Below are positions 45,819-54,194 of a stretch of DNA of 64,000 nucleotides, one piece after another. This DNA comes from Glycomyces sp. YM15 (GTDB taxonomy: Bacteria > Actinomycetota > Actinomycetes > Mycobacteriales > Micromonosporaceae): positions 262,795 through 326,794 of the forward strand of contig NZ_JAERMK010000001.1 of NCBI RefSeq assembly GCF_016918015.1, in the 5' to 3' direction. The position numbers and the translations under genes were made by a program. The notes under the pieces are model-generated. The model saw only the letters and a list, made by a program, of their open reading frames with translations. It did no database searches and had not been told where the DNA came from. How positions within the stretch are numbered: the stretch's first letter is position 1; every line of letters starts with the position of its first letter.

Positions 45819-46841
45819 TCAGCGGCGCGGCGGCGCCGTGGACTCCCGGACCACCAGTTGGGGCTTGACCACCGAGGACTGCAGGTCGCCTTCGCCTTGG
45901 AGGCGTCGCGACAGCAGGTTGAACGCCCGAGCGCCGAGGTCCTCGAAATCCTGCTCGACGGTCGTCAGGGAAGGGCGCCAGAGCGAGACGAGGGGATGGC
46001 CGTCGAAACCGGCGACGGAGACATCACCTGGGACGTCGATGCCGCGGTCAGCCAAGGCCCGCATGACGCCGAGGGCGATCTCGTCGTTGCCGCAGAACAC
46101 GGCGGTCACGTCGTCGCGCCCGGCGATCCGCTCGCCCCAGCGGTAACCGGCGAGGGCGTCCCACTCGGAGCTCATCACCGTCGGGACTTCGACACCGGCG
46201 TCCTGAAGAGCGGCGCGCCAGCCCTCGGTGCGGCCCGAGGTCTTTCCCGCAGTGGGGCCCGCGATGTGGTGAACGGTGCGATGTCCTTGCCGGAGCAGGT
46301 ATTCCGTCACCTGGCGGCCGCCCGCGGTCTCATCGATCAACGCCGCCAGAGTGCCGTCCGCGCGCTCCGATCCGCCTCCAGCGGCGACGACCGGCAGGGA
46401 TTCTGGCAGCGCCCGCGAGGCTTTGATACCGGCGCGACGGAACTCCAACACGATCGCCCCGCCGATGGGCTGCGACAGGGCGAGGTCGACCGCACGCATC
46501 ACCGACTCGTCCTCATCGGAGGCGACGATGGTGATCGATACCGACATGCCCGCCTGCTGGGCCGCGGTCTCGACCCCGCGCAGCGTGCCCGCGTAACCGT
46601 AGGTCGACGTCGTGGCCTCCGCGATGATCGAGATGAGGTTCGGCTGGCTCAACCGCAGTGAGCGGGCGGCGCTGTTCGGCCGGTAACCGAGCTCCTTCAC
46701 CGCCACGAGGACCCGCTGGGCCAGCTCCGGGGCGACGTTCTTGGTCCCGTTGAGCACGCGGGAGACGGTGGGCACCGAGACGCCGGCCGCCTTCGCGACG
46801 TCGGCGAGGACGGGGGCGCGGTACGACTTCGAGGAGGTCAT
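45819..46841 (-). CDS. LacI-family transcriptional repressor
   Basis: A 340-residue LacI/GalR regulator. The N-terminal helix-turn-helix reads VLADVAKAAGVSVPTVSRVLNGTKNVAPELAQRV, with the hinge helix PNSAARSL, followed by a periplasmic-binding-protein-like sensor domain. ATG 46841 gives the normal family length; an upstream ATG at 46889 has no better ribosome binding site. GATTATCGTTATC lies 55 nt upstream and related boxes occur near both lyase genes, so it probably represses itself and those genes until a sugar or uronate ligand binds. Confidence 0.94.
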   Translation of the reverse strand: MTSSKSYRAPVLADVAKAAGVSVPTVSRVLNGTKNVAPELAQRVLVAVKELGYRPNSAARSLRLSQPNLISIIAEATTSTYGYAGTLRGVETAAQQAGMSVSITIVASDEDESVMRAVDLALSQPIGGAIVLEFRRAGIKASRALPESLPVVAAGGGSERADGTLAALIDETAGGRQVTEYLLRQGHRTVHHIAGPTAGKTSGRTEGWRAALQDAGVEVPTVMSSEWDALAGYRWGERIAGRDDVTAVFCGNDEIALGVMRALADRGIDVPGDVSVAGFDGHPLVSLWRPSLTTVEQDFEDLGARAFNLLSRRLQGEGDLQSSVVKPQLVVRESTAPPRR

Positions 46842-46895
46842 GCGTTCGAGGATACGAGACGACCAGTTCGAACAGCGTTCGACCATCACGATCGT

Positions 46896-46908
46896 GATTA
46901 TCGTTATC
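46896..46908. promoter_or_regulatory. LacI-type box 1 (lacI promoter)
   Basis: GATTATCGTTATC matches the GATATCGTTATC core seen at 52719-52730 and 52872-52883, apart from one extra base in the left arm. It lies 55 nt upstream of the lacI start and suggests autoregulation. Confidence 0.55.
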
Positions 46909-47045
46909 TCGATTGCCTGAACGAGATTCGATCGGCTTCCAACTCCTGACGAACTGCCATACTCTCACCTTGAACTGCGAATATGACCACGTGCAATGCG
47001 ACCTCCTCCTCCGTTGCCGACCCTCGCGAGAAGTAGCCATTGATG

Positions 47046-47068
47046 GATATCAATTGCGTTGATAACCT
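47046..47068. promoter_or_regulatory. GGATATCAA / TTGATAACC inverted repeat
   Basis: Two 9-base arms with one mismatch flank a 5-base centre. The arms resemble the half-sites of the LacI-type boxes. Position between the lyase 3' end and the lacI promoter makes a second operator for lacI possible. Confidence 0.4.
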
Positions 47069-47174
47069 TCTCTCGAAGGTGGGCAACGGAGGTCGACCCT
47101 TCCGGCACCTCGCGCCTCGCCCTCAACGGCACCGACAAGGGGCTGAGCGACGAGACGTGAAGCGCTCCAACGCC

Positions 47175-48854
47175 TCAGACTCGGATCAGGCGCCAGCGCT
47201 GCGTCACCTCGTGATTGTCCGCCCACTGGATGACGACGTCGCCGTCGGCTTCCTTGTTGCCGTTGTCGAGCACCATGCCGGAGCGTTCGCAGGTGAGCTT
47301 GACCGCGCCGCCGCCCACATCGGTGATCTTCCACCGCTGAGTGGATCCGCCGTTGTCGGTCCACTGCTTGACCTGGGCGCCCTCGTTCGTGACGTTCCCG
47401 TTGTCGAGGGCCTTGCCCGAGTGCTCGCAGACGAGCTTGTAGTGGCCGCTTCCGACATCGGTGATGCGCCAGCGCTGCTGCGCGCCGCCGTTCTCGCCCC
47501 ACTGGATGACAGGGCGCCCGTCGACTGTGGAGCGGGCGTTCTCGAGGAGCTTTCCCGAGCGTTCGCACATCAGGAAGTAGGTGGCGCCGGAGACGACGGC
47601 CGGGGTGGACCGCAGGTGCGCGAGCGTGCCCCAGCCGAGGGCGTCGAACCCACCGGAGTTGCCGCCGTAGTCGCCGCCGCCGCCTTCGGGGCGCGCGAGG
47701 GCGGCCATGCGCGCGACGTTGGGCATGCGCATGCCCTTCCTGGCGCTGTAGTGGTTGTAGACCAGCTCCCAGACGGGTCGGATCTGCCCGCGAGAGCCTT
47801 CGGAGACGACGGTGTGCTCGATACCGTCGCAGTTGCGGTAGGTCGTGAACGGCACGTTGTAGCCGAGGTTGTAGCGCGCGACGTACTCGGCGGCCTTCGC
47901 GAAGGCGTTGTCGCGGGCGGAGTACAGGTCGATGCCCTGGCTCCAGGCCATCTCCATGAAGGCGCCCATGAGTCCGATGCCCATGATGGAGTGCGCCTGG
48001 TCGCGGCCGGACTCCTGCCATTGGGCGAGTCCGAGATCGTCGTAGACGAACGGGATCGCGTTGTCGATCGACCCGGCGCCCGCGCCGTTGTGGAAGTAGT
48101 CCACCGCTTCGTCGATCAATGCCCGGTCGTCGCGCAGGATCCCGATCGCCATGATCGAGGCCATGTTGCAGAGGTCCCAGTTGGCCCAGTAGTGGGTATC
48201 GCAGGTGCCGTTGTGCCGTACCAGGAAATCGCTGTTGAGCTCGTAGAAGACGGTCATCATCATCCGCTGGAACCGGCCCAGGTCGAAGCCGGGTGCGCCG
48301 CGGATCAGCTCGGCGGCGTTGGCGAACTGGTAGCCGTAGATGCCTGAGGCGAGACGCGAGTCCGAAGGGGGCCAGTAGATGGACTTCAGCGTCTGCGACC
48401 ACGCGTTGCAGATCCGCACCGCCGCGTCGCGGTGCGCCGTGTCGCCGCTGATGTGCCAGCGCAGGGCGTTCTGGTAGGCGGCGTGCGCGTCGTTGTAGAG
48501 CAGCCAGTAGTTCTGCGGTTTGTCGGTGCTGCCGCGGACGATCTCCTCGACCGGCCGGGGCGTCCAGGTGCTCTGCGAGTGGGCGTTGGCGACGAGTTTG
48601 TCCCAGCCCGCCTTCCAGGGCTGGGCGCCGGCGTCGACCTTGGCGGCCATGCGGTCGAGGTCGGCCTGCGTGTGGAGCGCGCCGGGGTGTGCGAACGCTT
48701 GGGCGCCTATCGGATCGGACTGCTGGGCCTGCGCGATCGCGAGGCCGCCGGCGCCCGCGGCGGCCAGGGCGCCTGCGGTGACCGCGCCCTTCAGCAGGTT
48801 GCGCCGGTTGAAGCCGGTGCGCGGCAGTGAACGGTCGGTCTGGTCGTCGGACAT
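47175..48854 (-). CDS. alginate-lyase-superfamily protein with ricin-type lectin domain
   Basis: A 559-residue exported protein. A Tat signal (NRRNLLKGAVTAGALAAAGAGG) precedes an alpha/alpha-toroid domain of the alginate lyase superfamily (PF05426-like, about residues 55-400: HTQADLDRMAAKVDAGAQPWKAGW, HYWANWDLCNMASIMAIG, SGRDQAHSIMGIGLMG). The C-terminus (about 420-559) is a ricin-B/RICIN lectin with three repeats ending QQRW, TQRW and TQRW. It shares the N-terminal, HYWANWD-like and GRDQAH blocks with the 1138-residue neighbour. Beta-elimination of a uronate polysaccharide is the likely reaction, but the substrate is not established. Start ATG 48854. Confidence 0.88.
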   Translation of the reverse strand: MSDDQTDRSLPRTGFNRRNLLKGAVTAGALAAAGAGGLAIAQAQQSDPIGAQAFAHPGALHTQADLDRMAAKVDAGAQPWKAGWDKLVANAHSQSTWTPRPVEEIVRGSTDKPQNYWLLYNDAHAAYQNALRWHISGDTAHRDAAVRICNAWSQTLKSIYWPPSDSRLASGIYGYQFANAAELIRGAPGFDLGRFQRMMMTVFYELNSDFLVRHNGTCDTHYWANWDLCNMASIMAIGILRDDRALIDEAVDYFHNGAGAGSIDNAIPFVYDDLGLAQWQESGRDQAHSIMGIGLMGAFMEMAWSQGIDLYSARDNAFAKAAEYVARYNLGYNVPFTTYRNCDGIEHTVVSEGSRGQIRPVWELVYNHYSARKGMRMPNVARMAALARPEGGGGDYGGNSGGFDALGWGTLAHLRSTPAVVSGATYFLMCERSGKLLENARSTVDGRPVIQWGENGGAQQRWRITDVGSGHYKLVCEHSGKALDNGNVTNEGAQVKQWTDNGGSTQRWKITDVGGGAVKLTCERSGMVLDNGNKEADGDVVIQWADNHEVTQRWRLIRV

Positions 48855-48931
48855 GGTGCTCCTTCGGCTTTCTGGCGAGGGGTGGACGGGGTATGCGACC
48901 CGCGTCGGATAGCGCTCTCCTTCATCTCCAA

Positions 48932-48943
48932 GATAAGGTTATC
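48932..48943. promoter_or_regulatory. LacI-type box 2 (lyase promoter)
   Basis: GATAAGGTTATC is a perfect dyad with the GATAA/TTATC arms found in the other boxes, lying 78 nt upstream of the RICIN-lyase start in an AT-rich promoter region. Confidence 0.6.
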
Positions 48944-49086
48944 ATTTATATATGTCAATATAGAGAGCTACAAGTTCTCATCGATGTCGAACATCATCAC
49001 CGTATGAGACCGCGTGAACAAGAAATCCATGAGTATCTCGGAGCGTCGGTCTGGCCCTGACAAGCCTGATCAGGCCGCCTCGATTT

Positions 49087-49098
49087 GAAATCGTTATC
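49087..49098. promoter_or_regulatory. LacI-type box 3
   Basis: GAAATCGTTATC differs from GATATCGTTATC at a single base. It lies 233 nt upstream of the RICIN-lyase start, far enough for an auxiliary operator or DNA looping. Confidence 0.45.
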
Positions 49099-49201
49099 CC
49101 CCTTCATGAAGCCGAACGGCCCGTCCGCTGGCGCTCCCCTCACCCGCTCCGTCGACCCGAACCTCCTCCTGCGACAGGACTCGGGCCGTCCGCGAAGACG
49201 A

Positions 49202-49238
49202 CGCCCCGCCGCGACCGAGGAACGGTCGCGGCGGGGCG
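49202..49238 (-). terminator. terminator of the 1138-residue lyase gene
   Basis: CGCCCCGCCGCGACC and its exact complement form a 15-bp stem with a 7-base loop, 22 nt beyond the stop codon. Confidence 0.8.
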
Positions 49239-49259
49239 CATGGCCGGGGTGGCCAGTGG

Positions 49260-52200
49260 TTATGCGAAGTCCCCGAAGAACTGGACTTCGCCGAGGTTGC
49301 CGTGCCAGCGGTTCGGGTTGTAGATCCTGAAGTAGCGGTAGTACGCGTCGTCGGCGACGGCCCGCCCTTGCCAGACGCCGGCGGCGGTGCCCGTCAGCGG
49401 CTCGGTCAGGGTGGTCCAGGTCTGGCCGTCATTGGAGCCTTGGACGACGGTGCCGTCGGACCGGGACGTGCAGCACAGACGCGGCAGGAAGAACACCTCG
49501 TCGAGGCGTACGGACGCATTCGCGCCGAAATCCACTGTGTAGTACGAACCGACGCCGGTGTTCAAGTCCCCTGCCGTGTTCTCGTCGCCGTCGAAGAGCA
49601 GGTAGCCGATCTCGTCGGCGGGGAGCCCGTTGCCGGGCCACTGCTTGTCGGAGGCGAGGACGGTGGCGAGGTTCGCGACGTCGATCCACTGATCGCGGTT
49701 GCCGCCGACGAACAACTTGGAACCGTCGGTGGTGCCGTGAAGGAGGGGCCCGGCTTCACCGTCGACCGTGTAGTCGGCGGTGAAGGTGACCGGTCCGGCC
49801 TCGACGCCTTCGAGCGGCACCGACGCGGTCCAGTTGACGCCGTCCGCTGAAGCCGCCTCCGCGGTCACGCCCATGACGTTCACCGAGACGGCGTCGACCG
49901 GTTGCTTCGTGATGACCGTGGCGGTCACGGTGTCGCCGATGGCGACCTTGCCCGCCACCGCGTCCTCGGAGGCGATGGAGGCGGACCTGATCTGGTTGCC
50001 GATCTCGTGGCGCTCGCCGTAGATGTGGAACTCGGTCATTTCGAACACGCCGCGGATGATCCCGTAGAGGACGTCCGGGAGCTGTTCGATCATCTGGACC
50101 TTGACATACCGGAACTGGTCGTCCCGGAGCTCCGGTGCCACTTCGAGGGTGTTGAAGTCCTGGGTGAACCGCGTGACCCCCGGCGTGAGCCGGGTCCAGT
50201 CGACGCCGTCGTTCGAGCCGTACACCGCCGAGTTGGCGAGCCGGTCGGCGAAGATGTTGCTCTGGAATCCGAACTCCCTAGCCGACACCCGGAAGTCGGG
50301 GCCGAAGTCGAAGACGTGCGACTTGTCGACGGCTTGCGGGTAGACGGTGCCGGTCTGGTTGTCCCCGTCCACGAGGAGCGGCGTGCGCTCCGCCGCGGTG
50401 GAGGCGTGGAGGACCTCCGAGTAGTCGAGACTGCCGTCCACGTCGGCCTTCGGCGAGATCAGGCGCAGGCCTTCGACCGCGGCGACCATGCCCGCCAAGG
50501 CGGTCGCGAAGGCCGCGTCCGTGCCGTCCTCGAGTTGCGCCTCGGCCGCTGCGCGAGCGGCGGCGAAGGCGTCCTCGGTCGCCGATTCGTACCCGTCCTC
50601 GGGCTCGTACTCCTCTTCGGCCAGCGCCAGCGCGACTTGGCGGTCGGCGGCGGCGTCGAGCGTGATCGTTCGCGCGGCGACGCTGGTGCCGTCGTCAGCG
50701 GCGACGGTGATCGTGCCCGAGTCATCGCCGGTCCACGTCAGCATGCCGGTCTCCGGGTCGAGTTCGGCGCCGTCGGGGAGGTCGGCGGCACTGTAGGTGA
50801 TGTCGTCGGGGCCGACGGCCGCGAGGTCGAGCGTGAGGTCGGCGCCGGACCAGCCGACGATCCGGTCGGCCGCGTCCTCGGGGAAGAGCGGCCCGTCGAG
50901 TTCGGCCCCGGCGTTGGTGTTGATGTGGTCGATGTCGACCGTCGCACCCTCGGTCTCGATGAACAGGATGTTGTCCATGCCTCTGGTGACCGTGACGTAG
51001 CGCCATTCGCCGCCGGTGTCCGGCACGGTCACGGTGGTGTCGCGGCGGACGGTGTCGTCGTGGCTGACGCCGCCCAGGTGGATCACGGCCGCGGCTTCGG
51101 TGCGGACGAGGAAGCCCTGCTGCGGCTTGTTGTTCGCGCCGCTGAGGTAGGCGATCTTCGATCCGCCTGCCATGCTCACGAATCCGTCGCCGTCCTGGAC
51201 GTCACCGGCGAGGTGCGTGTACCGCTGCTCGACTTCGAGGAGGTCGGGGTCGGCGTTCGGCACCCGGGCGGTTTCGCCCGCAGCCTCGGCGGGCGCGAAC
51301 ATCCACGAGTCGCCGCCGCCGTCGCGGCCGTCCCACCCGATCTGGACGGGGGTGGGGCGTTTGGTGTAGGCCTCGGCGAAGAACGGGGCCATCGCCTCGA
51401 CGTCCGCACCGCGCTGATACTTGTAGTAGTAGTAGATCTCCCAGAAGCTCGCGGTCGCGTACCGGCCGCGGTAGCCGTCGGCGATGTGGTCGTAGGTGTC
51501 GCGGATCGTGCCGTCGGGTGAGATCGCGTATCCCACGGGCGTCCACTCGGGGTCGCGGCCGGACATGAACTGCCAGAAGTAGTCGGCGGCCTTGATGATG
51601 CGGTCGTCCAGGAACTCGTAGGGCCCCACGGCGTCCTCGGCGGTCGAGACCGTGCCGTCGACCGGGTGCACCTTCGTGCCCTGCGCCATCATCATGCGCG
51701 ACAGGGCCGCGAAGTTGGTGAGGTTGCCGCCGCCGTGGGCCTGGTCTCGGCCCATCTCGACGAGTTGCACGTGGGGGTCGTCGATGGGCTCACCGGTCTT
51801 GTCGTTCTTGTCGACCCAGCGGGCGAGACGGGCGATGGAGCCGTTGAAGCCCTCGTCCTCGGCGGTCTCGTTGACGGTGAACCACTCGACCTTCTCCTCG
51901 TACAGCGCGGCGTCGTCCATGAAGATCGATCCGGCCATGGAGCCCAGGAGCGGGTAGTTGTGCTGGTTCATGAAGTGGTCCGGGGAGGACATGAACGTCG
52001 CGATGGCGGGCCTGATGAGGTTCTCGCTGAAGGCCCGGGCGTCGCCGTCGGTCAGCACGAGGGCCGGGTCCTCGCCGCAGCCGGTGTACCGCAGCAGTTC
52101 GGCGGCGGCGGCCATGCGGAAGAGCGGCATGCCGTTGTGGATGTGCGAGTCGGTGTAGTACTCGAACTTGGCGGGATCCATCTGCCCCCAGTTGCGGATG

Positions 52201-52676
52201 ATGGCCAGGGCGTTCTTGCGGTGGACCTCCTTCCCGGTGAGCACGTGCATGACCGCCTGTGTGTAGGACTTCAGGCCGTCCGCCTCGAACATCCCTCTGG
52301 TGCCCGCGTTGAACGCGGTCGTGCGCGGCTTGGTCGGGTCGGAGCCGGCGTTGGACGGTTTCACGTTCTCACCGGCGGCGCCGGACTGCTGCAGCGCCTC
52401 GAACCCGGAGGCCCACGGTTCGGCTCCGGCCGCGAGCTGGGTGCGCACGTTCTCCAGGATCGGCTCGGTGAGCCCGATGCCGGGATGGCTGAATCCGGCT
52501 TCGCTTGTCGTGGAGTGGATCTGCACGTCGCAGGTCCCGGTGTCCTGCCCGGCCGCGGGTTCGGCGGCCGGGACGAGTTGGAAGAGTCCGATGGACAGCA
52601 GCATCGCCGCCAAGAACGCGCCGGCCCGCCCGGGGAGGGCGGCGCGGTCGCGAAGGGCGGCCGTGGAGGGATGCAT
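49260..52676 (-). CDS. large modular alginate-lyase-superfamily protein
   Basis: A 1138-residue secreted modular enzyme. A Sec-type signal (about residues 15-45) precedes the alpha/alpha-toroid lyase domain (about 60-470: LAAGAEPWASGFEAL, MNQHNYPLLGSMAGSIF, MGRDQAHGGGNLTNFAAL). A beta-sandwich or CBM-like region follows (about 480-620), then a putative Ig-like segment (YSAADLPDGAELDPETGMLTWTGDD), a helical FIVAR-like linker (ATEDAFAAARAAAEAQLEDG) and two regions resembling F5/8-type C discoidin modules (about 740-880 and 990-1138). ATG 52676 follows GGAGCAGG. LacI-type boxes lie upstream. It is a probable polysaccharide lyase with carbohydrate-binding modules; substrate unknown. Confidence 0.85.
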   Translation of the reverse strand: MHPSTAALRDRAALPGRAGAFLAAMLLSIGLFQLVPAAEPAAGQDTGTCDVQIHSTTSEAGFSHPGIGLTEPILENVRTQLAAGAEPWASGFEALQQSGAAGENVKPSNAGSDPTKPRTTAFNAGTRGMFEADGLKSYTQAVMHVLTGKEVHRKNALAIIRNWGQMDPAKFEYYTDSHIHNGMPLFRMAAAAELLRYTGCGEDPALVLTDGDARAFSENLIRPAIATFMSSPDHFMNQHNYPLLGSMAGSIFMDDAALYEEKVEWFTVNETAEDEGFNGSIARLARWVDKNDKTGEPIDDPHVQLVEMGRDQAHGGGNLTNFAALSRMMMAQGTKVHPVDGTVSTAEDAVGPYEFLDDRIIKAADYFWQFMSGRDPEWTPVGYAISPDGTIRDTYDHIADGYRGRYATASFWEIYYYYKYQRGADVEAMAPFFAEAYTKRPTPVQIGWDGRDGGGDSWMFAPAEAAGETARVPNADPDLLEVEQRYTHLAGDVQDGDGFVSMAGGSKIAYLSGANNKPQQGFLVRTEAAAVIHLGGVSHDDTVRRDTTVTVPDTGGEWRYVTVTRGMDNILFIETEGATVDIDHINTNAGAELDGPLFPEDAADRIVGWSGADLTLDLAAVGPDDITYSAADLPDGAELDPETGMLTWTGDDSGTITVAADDGTSVAARTITLDAAADRQVALALAEEEYEPEDGYESATEDAFAAARAAAEAQLEDGTDAAFATALAGMVAAVEGLRLISPKADVDGSLDYSEVLHASTAAERTPLLVDGDNQTGTVYPQAVDKSHVFDFGPDFRVSAREFGFQSNIFADRLANSAVYGSNDGVDWTRLTPGVTRFTQDFNTLEVAPELRDDQFRYVKVQMIEQLPDVLYGIIRGVFEMTEFHIYGERHEIGNQIRSASIASEDAVAGKVAIGDTVTATVITKQPVDAVSVNVMGVTAEAASADGVNWTASVPLEGVEAGPVTFTADYTVDGEAGPLLHGTTDGSKLFVGGNRDQWIDVANLATVLASDKQWPGNGLPADEIGYLLFDGDENTAGDLNTGVGSYYTVDFGANASVRLDEVFFLPRLCCTSRSDGTVVQGSNDGQTWTTLTEPLTGTAAGVWQGRAVADDAYYRYFRIYNPNRWHGNLGEVQFFGDFA

Positions 52677-52718
52677 TTGAGGTACCTGCTCCGTTCGAGA
52701 GACCGTTTTCTATCGAGG

Positions 52719-52730
52719 GATAACGATATC
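52719..52730. promoter_or_regulatory. LacI-type box 4 (large lyase promoter)
   Basis: On the minus strand this reads GATATCGTTATC, identical to the box at 52872-52883. It lies 43 nt before the large lyase start codon, well placed to block transcription. Confidence 0.65.
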
Positions 52731-52871
52731 TCATTGCAGTGTCACTGGCAAGGTTCATGCGCGCGATCGCAAACTGCTGGTTGAGCAGCAACTCGACGAG
52801 GTTTGCTTCTGGCGGAAAGGTGTCAGGTCGACTGAGGCGGGACTTCAACTGGCGTGATGGGCGACTTTCTA

Positions 52872-52883
52872 GATATCGTTATC
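52872..52883. promoter_or_regulatory. LacI-type box 5
   Basis: GATATCGTTATC within TAGATATCGTTATCTA, whose outer TAGATA/TATCTA arms are a perfect dyad. It is 196 nt upstream of the large lyase start and 153 nt from box 4, a spacing compatible with looping. Confidence 0.6.
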
Positions 52884-52995
52884 TATGGTCTGCCGGACCT
52901 CCCGGTCTGCGATCCCGGGACCGGCACGCCGGCTGCCCTCGGGAAACGCTGCTGGGCCGGAGCGGTCCACTCCGGCCCAGCAGCGATTGGATCTT

Positions 52996-53700
52996 CTAGG
53001 TCCACAGCGAGTAGTTGTTGCAGGTGAAGTTGCGGCCTCCGGCGGACGAGGTGATCTCGAAGCCGAACGCGATCTCGTCGATGCGGACCCGCGGCATGCG
53101 GCCGTTGGCCACCAGCCACTGGGCGTGCGCGGTGATGTCGACCCAGGTGTTGGTGGTGTGGTTGCGGGCCAGGAAGCTGTAGACCGCGTTGTAGCCGTTG
53201 GTGCCCTGGTAGAGGGCCCAGTTCTGGCTGCCGAGGTGGACGTCGGTGACGTAGGACCCGATCGGGCCGACGGCGCCGTGCCATTGGGTCCAGATCATGA
53301 TCTCGTGGTCGTGGTCGTTGCCCCACACGTCGTAGGTGGTGCAGTAGGCGAGGTTCGAGCCGGTGGGCACGGTGACGTTGGTGTTGGCGGAGACGTTGCC
53401 CATGTTCCACACGTCGCGTCCGAGCTGGTAGCTGACGTGCGGGTAGGACTTGACGCCGCCGGTGTTGGGGTGGTCGGCCCAGACGCCCCAGTTGGAGTAG
53501 GAGTTCGCCCAGATGGACTGGGCGCCGGCGCCACTGCCCCAGACGTGGTTGTTGACCGTGTAGGCGCCGTCCGTCCACTTCCCCCAATCGTCTTCGGTAT
53601 ACCAGGCGGCGGCGTGTGCGGGGGACTGGAGGGTGCCGACGGCGCCCGCGGTGGCCAGCGGTGCGGCCAGTGCGGCGGCGAGGAGCGATCTGCGTTGCAT
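52996..53700 (-). CDS. GH12 endoglucanase / xyloglucanase
   Basis: A 234-residue secreted GH12 beta-1,4-glucanase consisting of one jelly-roll domain without a binding module. The signal peptide MQRRSLLAAALAAPLATAGA..AHA has a twin arginine. The nucleophile is E133 in DHEIMIW and the acid/base E215 in AFGFEITSSAGG. The ATG 53700 has AAAGG about ten bases upstream; a longer in-frame ORF starts at 53745. Several GH12 enzymes act on xyloglucan, fitting the neighbouring GH74 and GH5 genes. It is divergent from GH74 copy 2. Confidence 0.94.
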   Translation of the reverse strand: MQRRSLLAAALAAPLATAGAVGTLQSPAHAAAWYTEDDWGKWTDGAYTVNNHVWGSGAGAQSIWANSYSNWGVWADHPNTGGVKSYPHVSYQLGRDVWNMGNVSANTNVTVPTGSNLAYCTTYDVWGNDHDHEIMIWTQWHGAVGPIGSYVTDVHLGSQNWALYQGTNGYNAVYSFLARNHTTNTWVDITAHAQWLVANGRMPRVRIDEIAFGFEITSSAGGRNFTCNNYSLWT

Positions 53701-53774
53701 GTGGGACACGCCTTTCTCGAGGAACTCGGCTTCGGTCGCTGACATCCATACATCCAGGAATGTCGATAGGTTGA

Positions 53775-53789
53775 TGTAACCACATTACA
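53775..53789. promoter_or_regulatory. TGTAA-N5-TTACA dyad upstream of GH12 gene
   Basis: A 5-5-5 inverted repeat in the 5' region of the GH12 gene, 75 nt from its start. It does not match the ROK-type or LacI-type boxes of this window. Confidence 0.3.
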
Positions 53790-54025
53790 AAGTCGATGTC
53801 CATATCTCTCATCTCGCGCCGAACCGCCCGAGGATGGCCGAGTGCGCTCGCGACAGGTAAACGACCAGGAAAGAGCGTTCCTCCCTTGACTCCGGTCTCC
53901 AATTTCCCCTGACGCGAAGCCGAAGGCGACCTTGGCGACGTTCGGACACCCACGGGCAGAAGTCCAGCGGCGTCTCGGCCCCAACTCGGCCGGAACGTCC
54001 AGCGACTACCAGTTACTTAATCCTG

Positions 54026-54097
54026 TTAGTTGACAAACTCGATGGTTGTTGCGTACTGTGCTCCGCAGTAGTTCAGAGATCTGCATCCCTCGATGCA
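54026..54097 (+). promoter_or_regulatory. GH74 promoter-leader module, copy B
   Basis: AGTTGACAAACT carries the -35 TTGACA (54030-54035); TACTGT (54054-54059) is the -10, again with an 18-bp spacer. From TTGACA onward, 50 of 68 positions equal copy A (37071-37138) without gaps, ending in GCATCCCTCGATGCA. It drives GH74 copy 2, whose start is about 100 nt further on. Confidence 0.75.
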
Positions 54098-54194
54098 CTG
54101 CCCCCGAGTCCCCACAGCGCAACGAAGCAGACCTGCGCGGTCGCACCGCCGCGCAGGTCGACATCTCACCGTTTTGTCTACAAAGGAGCACAAC

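Larger units (their letters stand above)
46842..47174. other. 333-nt intergenic region upstream of lacI
   Basis: This gap holds the LacI-type box at 46896-46908 and a second dyad, GGATATCAA-N5-TTGATAACC, at 47046-47068. A short plus-strand frame ending at the TGA 47157-47159 (reading ..SGTSRLALNGTDKGLSDET) looks protein-like but has no start and no recognisable family; it may be a gene remnant. No complete gene is seen. Confidence 0.5.
48855..49259. other. 405-nt intergenic region between the two lyase genes
   Basis: The gap has an unusually AT-rich core (about 48925-49000) upstream of the RICIN-lyase gene, with LacI-type boxes at 48932-48943 and 49087-49098. A strong terminator for the 1138-residue gene is at 49202-49238. 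No coding frame is convincing. Confidence 0.6.
53701..54194. other. 494-nt divergent region between GH12 and GH74 genes
   Basis: It contains the dyad TGTAA-ccaca-TTACA (53775-53789) near the GH12 start and the ROK-type promoter-leader copy B at 54026-54097 for GH74. About 200 nt between them show no feature that I can support. Confidence 0.6.

Noticed and set aside
53775..53789. Fourth ROK-type site upstream of GH12
   Set aside because: The sequence around it (TTACAAAGTC) only loosely resembles TTGACAAAGTC and faces away from GH12; the -10 block and leader are missing.
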